The notes beneath the pieces were generated by a model. That model did not search any database. It was not told the origin of the DNA and saw only the letters and a list, made by a program, of their open reading frames with translations. A DNA stretch of 7,230 nucleotides from Globobulimina sp. Lineage: Eukaryota; Foraminifera; Rotaliida. The stretch is from positions 1-7,230 of the forward strand of contig PIVH01000184.1 in the NCBI GenBank assembly GCA_003354225.1, in the 5' to 3' direction. The translations under genes were made by a program, and so were the position numbers. Below, piece by piece: positions 1 through 6,832 of the stretch. Position 1 is the stretch's first letter; the number at the start of each line of letters is the position of its first letter.

Positions 1-79
1 TAAAAGAAACAAATGAAAATTGACAAACTTTATTGATAATACAGTAGTATTTAATGAGAGTAGTTTCTAAAAATATCTC

Positions 80-94
80 TTTAGTTTAGTTTAG
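80..94 (+). repeat. (TTTAG)3 short tandem repeat
   Basis: Three perfect TTTAG units lie in the non-coding leader. They resemble a telomere-like pentamer, but three units are too few to argue for a telomeric origin, and slippage in AT-rich DNA is a sufficient explanation. Confidence 0.6.
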
Positions 95-200
95 TATCTT
101 ATATAGTCGTGAATTCGAACTGAGCATAATATATTACTAATACAATTGAATATGCAGATTCCAGTTTATTATAGTTAGAGAATCCCAAACACAACATTCT

Positions 201-215
201 TTCACTTCACTTCAC
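201..215 (+). repeat. (TTCAC)3 short tandem repeat
   Basis: Three perfect TTCAC units lie about 275 bases upstream of the large ORF start. They could be a promoter element or chance slippage. Nothing in the window decides between these. Confidence 0.6.
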
Positions 216-489
216 TAACTTACATGCTCTGTTCTTTTTGTTTGAGAAACACTCTTTTAACGCTCAGCTTACCGCTCCTTTATACACTCGCTACAACGCC
301 AAGAATTGTATTGCCGTGTCTCGGCCGTACATTACAATTTACCTATATTCTATATACAGCTTTTTATTTATATTATCATAATTCCTTTCTTCTTTATAAT
401 ATCCTTCTTATCCATCAATTTTCTGTGTTTCAACAAATTTTTGTTTGTGTTTTTTATTTATTATTATCAATAATTATATTACGTTTAAT

Positions 490-3400
490 ATGAGCCAAGA
501 TCCCTCTGTAATCCCTGTTGATCCAGTCACTGGAAAAATATTGAAAAGACCTTTCTGTGAAGTTTGTGGCTCTGATTATCCGGGCAATATGCGTTCACCA
601 GATACTAGCTGGACCTGTACAGTCTGTGATGAAACCTATGCCTTTGCATACCAACAACGAAGACATAAACATAACCAAAATAAGAAAACACAAAAACAAA
701 CTGACGAACAACAACAACGTACAACCACCCGTCAGAAACAACAACACGTTAACACTCAGCAACAAAAACAAAGTATACAACAACAACAAAATATAAATAA
801 TATACAAACAGAAGAAAAACATATTGAACAGAAGCAATCAACACAACAACAACAACAAGAAAGCGTTCCGGTACAAAATCGAGTGAGATTCCAGCGCCAA
901 ATCTCAGCAACACAACAACTTATTCGCCGATATGGCAAATGGTGCATTAGTTTCATCCGTGATGCCAGGCAACATTCATATTATCATTTGCCATTAGAAT
1001 GTAGCGTGATAGCACATATTAGCCCGGTTTGCAAAGGCTTTGCTTTCCTCACTGGTTCCAAGCGTTCGCCAAATCGCCGATGGTATAAAAAGATAATGTT
1101 GGAAGGCGTCGTTTTGAATAATGAATATATTGAAAAGATTAAACTTGAAAAATTGGCTTTGAGTGCCAAGATTGGCACAGATATTTTTATCGCGGATGAT
1201 GAGTATTTTTCAGCTTCGGATAACGACCATAAAATGCAACCGAATCAATCTGAAAGTAAAGCATTTGAGGACTCCGATACCGTTGTAATGACTGTAAACG
1301 ATGCACTTAATCCGCGTATCATTGATTATATGTTGCTTTTTGATTATATATATGGTAAAGGTGGATGGATTGGATTTCGTCGCATCCTAAGCTTTGCCTA
1401 TAAAGATATTAATATCCATAGCAATCCTGATGATGCATCTGATATTTATTTGCTATTTAAACATTGGTGCGAATCCGATCTCATGTTTGAGGAGGAATTG
1501 GTTGACCTCTTTATATCTATTTATTGCTTGAACCGTGAGATAGTTTTGACTCTACAAATGATACATGATGGTATACGCGATGATTCCCTCCGTGATCGAT
1601 ACATTGAAACGTGCCCATTTATCAATCCATGGCGAGCAGCAGAACAACAAAATAAAATTTATATTAAACCCTCTCCTGTGGGCTGTTGGAACGCCATCTT
1701 AGCGTTGGGCCATGCTTTCCGGTTTGCAGTCGTTGGCATTCCTTATATGACTATGTACGCCAATCGTTTATCTCCCAGTATCACTAAATCCGATGGTAAT
1801 AAAGCACGCATTATATACTGTCTTTCCTTAATCACACAAAAGCAATATAAACTCAACGAGATTGAGGTCTTAACTGGGAATTGGTTTAATAAAAGTGTCC
1901 AAATGTGTGACTATACTGCAGGTGATGCAGCGTTGTTTATTTATAATTGGCTGTACAGTGAATCATTGATTGAATCATGGAATCGCAGAGCAAATTTATT
2001 TGTTGAGACGACTGGGATAAAAATACAAGTCGCACGCTTTCGTGTGATATTAGTTGAAGGCCGCATTCGTAGATATATTCCATATATGGAAGCCCCGATG
2101 GGAGATAAAACACGATTATATGAACAAAATCATATCGTTTACGCTCGTAATAATAAATATATATTTTCTACCATGAATGATGACTGTCCAATCGCTGCAA
2201 AACCAGCAACGATACAACAACCCCAAGATCGCTCTGTATATCATATTGATGTCTTAGAATTAAATTTTTGTTTGGCGTCAAAGTTTGACTGTGCGCGGAA
2301 TCCTGATTTCGTTTTTAGTGATTATGTACAAAATCGCGCCTTTGTTAATGCAGATTGGCATGCCAATGATATAAAAATATTTAAATCCGAAATTGAAGCC
2401 AATGGGACTCTTATTTATAACATAGATATCTGGAAAAGCACATTGGTGACTTGCACCATAGGTAGATATAAATCGTGTAATCAATGGTGTGGCACAGAAA
2501 TTGTTATGTTTGATCGCCATTTGCCTCGAAATATTGACGTATTACAGTCATACATCCCGAATGATAATAGATACATAGAACTGTTCCCGAATAAAACTAC
2601 AAATTATCTCGCTGGAATTGCAGGATTAGATGCTGGCACTGCCGAGTTAACATCAATTGGTTTGGATGAACAACTCAGTAATCCCGCAGCGCTTAAACAG
2701 ATACCACGAAGCCGCCAGAATAGAAATAATAATCGTTACCGAAGCAACCCGAGCCGGACATTTGTTTCCTCAAAGTTGCGATATATACAAACAAATCACG
2801 CTGGGCCTGTATCTAAAGAATGTCCAGAAACGGCAAAAGAATCATATCCGACTAATTTTGTGCCATCTACAATATCAAAGAAACAAACATATAAAGAAGC
2901 CACTCGTTTGGCACAGACCGGAGGGCGAAATCGCTTATTTTCTGATGTGCGACAACGAAACGTTGGATCCAAAGCAATCTCCGAACCATTACGTGATGCT
3001 GTTAATGATACACAGAACGCATTGACACAAACGCAAACCGCAGCAGTTATTCATAATAATTTGAGAGTTGACAGTGATCGCTTTGCGCGAAACCATAATG
3101 ATCACAATAACACGCAACTAAATATGCGGAATAATGAGTTCCTCAAAAATAAGCCATTGACAGCGTTGGAAGGTGATATTTTTCAGCAATCTGCAATTAA
3201 TCCAGTAACTAATGACTATGCTAAATTTGATCCATTGTATTCACACAAAGGTGGTATAATTGATAATGGCGATATTTATTATGCTGCCATGTTGGTACAA
3301 TATTTTATGTATCTCCATAAATATGAGGCCGGTTACCAACGCATTGAGGTCTTTTGGCGGCAATTAAATAAAAATCCGTATCAAACTATAAAAAATATCG

Positions 3401-4419
3401 TTGATATCAAGCGCCTTGGCATCCCTTTTACGAATACATTTATTGTGGACAATATTGGGTATAATGTATGGCCCAATGACTATCCTGTAATGAATTGGGA
3501 GCGTTTAATGTCTCCCGTAGCAGTTAAGCAATATACAGCGGTGATATATAAAAACCGCGGCATCATACCACAAGATTTAGAGAGTCGCGCATTCCGCCTA
3601 CATCAGCTCACTTTGCGTAATGATATTGCAACAAAAACAGATAAAAATAAAAATAGAAATATAACTATGGACACACGAGGTAACACAGATGACATTGATA
3701 AAGCCATTGATGCGGTTGAACCAGATTTAGAGGACGCGATATCGCATAACGTTGCCAGTGATATTCATACAGTACACGCAAATAAATCGGATGGCGACGC
3801 CGATAGATCAGACGCAAATAAATCAGACGGCAGTAAATCCGATGTTAAATCTGATATTTCTATGATAGATAACACTTTTCATGCATTAAAAGCGTCTGTT
3901 TCTTTGGCAATGAGTGTGCGGGATATTGTATGTGATATTTGTGGATATTTACAACGCATTGAATCTGACCAAAATGAATGGATTTGCAATTCTTGCACAT
4001 ATAAACACATTATCGATGTATCAGTATCCTATGATGATGCCGATAATGTTAATAGTAATGATTCTGATTTTAAAAACGATGAAAACGATGAATATAATTC
4101 GCGCCATACACTCAATATTAATGCCGCTGCCTTTGTGCCTAAAACTGCCCATAACGCAAAACATGAGATTGATTCTTCAAATTCTCCTCCATTTACATTA
4201 AAAACTGCCTTAACAAATACGCAGTTATCCCCAACAGAAATGGATAGTACGCAGCCCGATAATATCAATTTAATTGATTCGCAATTAACTGTCGATGAAC
4301 CGGCGCAATTTACCGGTATATTACCCCCGGAAATCCCTAATGATAATGACACAAAATCGAGTGTGAACCTTAATGATCCGGATAATGCAAACAATGATGA
4401 TCCCGACAATGCGAAATAA
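490..4419 (+). CDS. Orphan 1309-aa protein with a zinc-ribbon-like module near each end
   Basis: I do not recognise the family. The frame opens at 445, but the first 15 residues are translated T-rich leader, so I chose the Met at 490 (MSQDPSVIPV). Residues 23-46 hold CEVC, 16 residues, then CTVC, and residues 1148-1169 hold CDIC, 14 residues, then CNSC. Both second pairs are preceded by W-x, so the two modules look related and probably bind zinc. A Gln-rich segment spans about 70-130. Two globular regions follow, about 135-760 and 900-1050, separated by a basic, Asn/Arg-rich linker. The tail from about 1080 is acidic with NKSD and DPDNA repeats. No signal peptide, clear membrane span, polymerase, transposase or nuclease motif is visible. 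It has more G/C and CpG codons than the minus-strand genes. The stop codon lies inside the adjoining inverted repeat. Function is unknown; nucleic-acid or protein binding is only an inference from the ribbons. Confidence 0.85.
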   Translation: MSQDPSVIPVDPVTGKILKRPFCEVCGSDYPGNMRSPDTSWTCTVCDETYAFAYQQRRHKHNQNKKTQKQTDEQQQRTTTRQKQQHVNTQQQKQSIQQQQNINNIQTEEKHIEQKQSTQQQQQESVPVQNRVRFQRQISATQQLIRRYGKWCISFIRDARQHSYYHLPLECSVIAHISPVCKGFAFLTGSKRSPNRRWYKKIMLEGVVLNNEYIEKIKLEKLALSAKIGTDIFIADDEYFSASDNDHKMQPNQSESKAFEDSDTVVMTVNDALNPRIIDYMLLFDYIYGKGGWIGFRRILSFAYKDINIHSNPDDASDIYLLFKHWCESDLMFEEELVDLFISIYCLNREIVLTLQMIHDGIRDDSLRDRYIETCPFINPWRAAEQQNKIYIKPSPVGCWNAILALGHAFRFAVVGIPYMTMYANRLSPSITKSDGNKARIIYCLSLITQKQYKLNEIEVLTGNWFNKSVQMCDYTAGDAALFIYNWLYSESLIESWNRRANLFVETTGIKIQVARFRVILVEGRIRRYIPYMEAPMGDKTRLYEQNHIVYARNNKYIFSTMNDDCPIAAKPATIQQPQDRSVYHIDVLELNFCLASKFDCARNPDFVFSDYVQNRAFVNADWHANDIKIFKSEIEANGTLIYNIDIWKSTLVTCTIGRYKSCNQWCGTEIVMFDRHLPRNIDVLQSYIPNDNRYIELFPNKTTNYLAGIAGLDAGTAELTSIGLDEQLSNPAALKQIPRSRQNRNNNRYRSNPSRTFVSSKLRYIQTNHAGPVSKECPETAKESYPTNFVPSTISKKQTYKEATRLAQTGGRNRLFSDVRQRNVGSKAISEPLRDAVNDTQNALTQTQTAAVIHNNLRVDSDRFARNHNDHNNTQLNMRNNEFLKNKPLTALEGDIFQQSAINPVTNDYAKFDPLYSHKGGIIDNGDIYYAAMLVQYFMYLHKYEAGYQRIEVFWRQLNKNPYQTIKNIVDIKRLGIPFTNTFIVDNIGYNVWPNDYPVMNWERLMSPVAVKQYTAVIYKNRGIIPQDLESRAFRLHQLTLRNDIATKTDKNKNRNITMDTRGNTDDIDKAIDAVEPDLEDAISHNVASDIHTVHANKSDGDADRSDANKSDGSKSDVKSDISMIDNTFHALKASVSLAMSVRDIVCDICGYLQRIESDQNEWICNSCTYKHIIDVSVSYDDADNVNSNDSDFKNDENDEYNSRHTLNINAAAFVPKTAHNAKHEIDSSNSPPFTLKTALTNTQLSPTEMDSTQPDNINLIDSQLTVDEPAQFTGILPPEIPNDNDTKSSVNLNDPDNANNDDPDNAK
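704..861 (+). repeat. CAA-rich low-complexity tract (Gln-rich segment)
   Basis: Interrupted runs of CAA, CAACAA and AACAA encode a Gln/Asn/Thr/Lys-rich segment of the large ORF. Glutamine is mostly CAA with a few CAG, typical of slippage-driven coding repeats. It separates the N-terminal zinc ribbon from the first globular region and is likely disordered. Confidence 0.8.
3781..3855 (+). repeat. Degenerate NKSDG/KSD coding repeat
   Basis: Residues 1098-1122 of the large ORF consist of variations on NKSDG and KSD (NKSDGD, RSDANKSDG, SKSDVKSD). The repeat unit is visible at DNA level as AATAAATC(G/A)GA(T/C)GGC-like blocks. It lies in the charged linker just before the second zinc ribbon and is probably disordered. 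Confidence 0.65.
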
Positions 4420-4420
4420 A
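4415..4420 (+). terminator. AATAAA poly(A) signal overlapping the stop codon
   Basis: AATAAA occupies the last coding bases and the TAA stop (4417-4419) of the large ORF, and it is also the outer edge of the left inverted-repeat arm. A signal overlapping the stop is known from some protists with very short 3' UTRs (for example UAAA in trichomonads). Whether it is used here is inference. Confidence 0.5.
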
Positions 4421-4524
4421 TCTTTGGCATTTATCTGACTCTTAACTAGTCAGAGTTCACATGAGCTGACATGATTTCGAGTGCGGTGATTGAGTGAACT
4501 TTTTGTAAAGGGGTTTTATCACTA
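4415..4524 (+). repeat. Left inverted-repeat arm (110 nt)
   Basis: It pairs with 4773-4882. The only difference is T at 4443, where the other arm implies G (C at 4854). It contains AATAAA at the outer end, TCGAGTG at 4477-4483, TTGAGTG at 4490-4496 and the block AAAGGGGTTTTATCACTA at the inner end. Confidence 0.95.
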
Positions 4525-4549
4525 AATATTTATTTATATCAAGTCTACA

Positions 4550-4590
4550 TCGAGTGAGTCAAAGTCCCGCATCGAGTGCAACGATCGAGT
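4550..4590 (+). repeat. TCGAGT(G) motif cluster in the element spacer
   Basis: TCGAGTG occurs at 4550-4556 and 4572-4578, and TCGAGTC at 4585-4591. Together with 4477-4483 and TTGAGTG at 4490-4496 in the left arm, that makes five copies within 115 nt in one orientation. Clustered short motifs next to terminal repeats are typical of subterminal transposase-binding sites, but the function is inferred. Confidence 0.5.
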
Positions 4591-4772
4591 CAAACTGGTA
4601 TGTCGTATAACATTCATACCCATACAAAGACCAAATACGAACACATAGCGCTGAAATGTCACCAGAACACAATAAACATGCATGGATAAACTCATATGAT
4701 GAAAGAAAAGCGAAATGTATATATGGTTATTAATTATATTGATATTAAAACCGCATAGCTCAAGTAGAGCAC

Positions 4773-4882
4773 TAGTGATAAAACCCCTTTACAAAAAGTT
4801 CACTCAATCACCGCACTCGAAATCATGTCAGCTCATGTGAACTCTGACTAGTTCAGAGTCAGATAAATGCCAAAGATTTATT
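4773..4882 (-). repeat. Right inverted-repeat arm (110 nt)
   Basis: This is the reverse complement of 4415-4524 with one mismatch (C at 4854). Its outer edge gives an AATAAA on the minus strand (4882-4877). Directly outside it begins the sequence leading into the glutamine synthetase relic. Confidence 0.95.
4841..4859 (+). repeat. Small hairpin nested in the right arm
   Basis: ACTCTGA and TCAGAGT form a perfect 7-bp stem around the 5-nt loop CTAGT. The counterpart in the left arm (4438-4456) has the same potential except for the single arm mismatch at 4443, which breaks one pair. It could be a subterminal transposase-binding site or a chance palindrome. Confidence 0.45.
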
Positions 4883-4965
4883 GAGCATGGAAGCTTGATT
4901 AAAGTTGACGCAATTAATAGAGATGTTGTTTTAGATTTAAAGCTAGAAAGTCAAGAGAGTTGAAT

Positions 4966-5158
4966 TATAATTATGAACAGCGATTAACTGTAAATCATGA
5001 AACTGCAAAATATGATGAATTTAAATTTGGTGTGGCTGATCGTGGGGCATCAATTAGAATACCAAGCCAATGTGAAATAGAAGACCTGTGCCAATTGTGA
5101 TCCATATATGGTTACTTCGATGATTGCAAATACTACAATTTTAAATCAAACAATATAA
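4966..5158 (+). pseudogene. Glutamine synthetase (GSII) C-terminal remnant
   Basis: Intact glutamine synthetase joins ammonia to glutamate using ATP. The frame starting at 4981 reads RLTVNHET, 11 residues, then GVADRGASIRIPS. This corresponds to the family pattern RLTGxHET...GVANRGASIRIPR, which forms part of the ATP/glutamate site. That frame ends at TGA 5098-5100. The homology resumes one frame over at 5090 with ANCDPYMVTSMIANTTIL, close to the family C-terminus (NMDPYVVTSMIAETTIL in plants), and stops at TAA 5156. Roughly eight residues around the usual GYLEDRRP segment are missing or scrambled. All of the catalytic N-terminal two thirds are absent. The 83 bases between the foldback element and 4966 are in no frame that I can align with confidence. 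It is a broken, truncated copy, not an active enzyme. No second GS copy is present in the window. Confidence 0.87.
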
Positions 5159-5167
5159 TGATTGCGT

Positions 5168-5176
5168 TTTAATAAA
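5168..5176. terminator. Overlapping poly(A) signals for convergent genes
   Basis: On the plus strand AATAAA (5171-5176) lies 13 bases after the glutamine synthetase stop. On the minus strand ATTAAA (5173-5168) lies about 36 bases past the stop of the glycosyltransferase gene. The same 9 bases could therefore serve both converging transcripts. The plus-strand signal also supports reading the GS relic as a former gene with its native 3' end. Use in vivo is inference. Confidence 0.45.
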
Positions 5177-5208
5177 AGGAATCTGACGCTGAACATTTCT
5201 TGAATTAT

Positions 5209-6668
5209 TTAATTGCACAAGTCACAGATTGTTTTGTCATAATTATCGCAAATTTTGATTGCGTTATAATTTGACGAAATTTGTTTGCAACGATTTTTAA
5301 TATAAGTTACTTTCTGTTTAGCGCTCGGCTGATTGTTGTGCATTATCTGAAGCACATTTATTAACTTTTTAACCAAATCACCTTTTGATTTATGATTATA
5401 AAAATAGGGATAATTTTTTATTGCTTGAAAGTGTTCCACATAAACCAAATTATTTGGTAATATCGGAATTGTGTTACAATGCATGCTTTCCATCAATGAA
5501 ATGCCAAAAAATTCATGAATACTCGTCATGACCAAAATATCACTCAAATGCAGCCACAAAATATACTCTTTGTAAGATTTAACATATCCAAATTGTAATA
5601 TATTCTCTTTGAATTCATCGTAAATAATATTAAAAATAGAGTGTGATTGTTGGCTTTGTTTCGAATCTTTACAATATGAAAAATTTTCACCCAAAATTAC
5701 TAATTTGAATGAATTAATGTTTTTAATTTTTTTAATGTGTCTTAAAGCGTATAAAGACAAAGATGGGTTTTTATCTTCTTCCCACCGAGCATTCCATAAA
5801 ATTATTGTTTCTTTAATTTGTTTTCTTTTATCTATTATTTCTTGATTCATCTCCAAAGTGATCTTATTCATTTTATTCAAATCCATCGGAATATACATGT
5901 TTTCTCTTGATTTTTGTTTTACATATTTTATCATATTAATTGCAGTCCAATCGTCATTACTTTTATTCCGAATTATTTTTGGCAAATTATCAAAGAAATC
6001 ATTTGCGTGATATTTACTATTCCACCAAACCTCATGCGAACCCAACATACATTTATAATTTTGATAACCATACATCCAATATTTGTCAATATCTCTATCC
6101 GTTGATTTCCAGGGTATGTAACCTGATTTTCATGCATAAAGTAAATGTATTTTATATTATTATTGGCATAGCAATTAATAATATTTGAAAATAAATTCAA
6201 ATCAATCATATCCTCAATGATTATAATATCGGGGCATTTGTCTATTTTGATATTACATTTGATGTTTATTTGATTTTTTGTTTCGTTATGATTATTTTTT
6301 GAGTGGCTATTAAATGTTTCATCAAAAAATATTTGAATGAATTTTTTAGCAAAAGCAATTGCCGATGAATGCATTCTCCATTTAAAGTATGATCCATCGA
6401 TTGACATTGTAGAGATAGCATGATTCGAATATTTCTGGTATGTCTGACACCAATAGGCATGCGAGGTGTAATTGCAATACAGTATCAGTACATGTATTGA
6501 TTGTGTTTTGTCACAGAAAATGTTCTTTTTATTGCAATTGGCATTGTTGAAATAACAGTAGGTCATAACAACAGTAATAACCGCACAAATAAACGCTAAC
6601 AATGTGTTTACAGTTGGGTCGTCAGCAAACATACTACTTTTCACTTCCAATGCCAAAGAGAAAAACAT
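5209..6668 (-). CDS. QTMAN/GTDC1-like tRNA-queuosine mannosyltransferase with one frameshift
   Basis: QTMAN (formerly GTDC1) transfers mannose from GDP-mannose to queuosine in the anticodon of tRNA-Asp. Numbered from the first in-frame ATG (6668) with the frames joined, the N-terminal DUF3524-type domain shows YCNYTSH (64-70), FKWRMHSSA (95-103), PDIIIIEDMIDL (146-157) and HENQVTYP (179-186). The GT-B C-terminal half shows LGSHEVWWNS (209-218), ILWNARWEEDKNP (290-302) and HEFFGISLME (385-394), the last fitting the GT4 E-x7-E signature. The frame changes by one base near 6105-6110, directly after TYPG. Family motifs continue on both sides, so either one base is lost or there is a sequence error. 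No nearby GT-AG pair restores the frame. A hydrophobic segment at 20-40 precedes the domain; starting at Met 6566 would remove it and give about 452 aa, close to the animal protein. The frame upstream to the stop at 6753 has no ATG. It lies 164 bases downstream of the YccF gene, same strand. Confidence 0.88.
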
Positions 6669-6832
6669 TTTCTCCAAAACTTTGCCAATATTTCCTGAAC
6701 AATGGTCTCGTTTATTTTCTACAGTATTAATCGTCTCGAACACTCGTCTGTATTAAAGATAGTATTCTTAGTTACAACAGAAATTGTAAATATAATTATC
6801 TAATTAAATCGGAAACACAAAACAAACATTAA

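Larger units (their letters stand above)
1..489. other. Non-coding upstream region of the large ORF
   Basis: No convincing gene is seen on either strand. The open stretches are short, low in complexity and have no recognisable motif. The stretch holds two pentamer repeats (80-94 and 201-215), and from about 340 to 489 it becomes strongly T/A-rich just before the chosen start codon, as a promoter or 5' UTR of an AT-rich protist would. A TATATA-like stretch lies near 100-106, but I cannot tell whether it is functional. No splice sites or upstream exon can be argued for. Confidence 0.5.
4415..4882. mobile_element. 468-bp foldback / MITE-like element
   Basis: Two 110-nt arms in inverted orientation (4415-4524 and 4773-4882) match at 109 of 110 positions without gaps and enclose a 248-nt spacer. 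The spacer has no open frame of note, so the element would be non-autonomous. It contains several TCGAGTG motifs in its left part, another AATAAA at 4671-4676, and a short GCTC...GAGC stem at 4758-4770. I do not see a clear target-site duplication: the bases outside the arms are GCGA on the left and GAGC on the right. The long arms and near-perfect match fit a recent MITE or foldback insertion. An inverted duplication made by DNA repair is the alternative. The family cannot be named from sequence alone. Confidence 0.75.

Noticed and set aside
16-23. AAAATTGA, identical to the mimivirus early promoter motif
   Set aside because: One 8-mer in AT-rich DNA is expected by chance, it is 470 bases from the nearest start, and nothing else in the window is typical of giant viruses.
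224-493. 89-aa open frame upstream of the large ORF
   Set aside because: It is Leu/Phe/Tyr-rich translated T-rich leader, overlaps the start of the real gene and shows no motif.
2657-3025. 122-aa open frame in another plus frame of the large ORF
   Set aside because: It lies wholly inside the continuous large frame, lacks motifs and is best explained as a shadow.
4029-4430. 133-aa open frame antisense to the end of the large ORF
   Set aside because: It is a mirror of the Asp/Asn/Ser-rich tail of the sense gene, with no domain and composition explained by the opposite strand.
4752-4772. tRNA-like D-arm / A-box (TAGCTCAAGTAGAGC) inside the foldback element
   Set aside because: The loop is too short for a D-loop, no B-box or acceptor pairing follows on the same strand, so neither a tRNA nor a tRNA-derived SINE can be supported.
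4883-4965. Extra coding segment between the foldback element and the GS motifs
   Set aside because: One frame is open from 4883 to the TGA at 4961 and may be decayed GS, but the alignment to the family is too weak to call.
6080-6140. Short intron as explanation of the frame change in the glycosyltransferase
   Set aside because: The GT-AG pairs available near HENQ give 28 or 30 nt, neither of which restores the frame, and they would remove the conserved TYP residues.
5914-6188. Two plus-strand open frames of 63 and 82 aa
   Set aside because: They lie opposite the well-supported glycosyltransferase gene and have no recognisable features.
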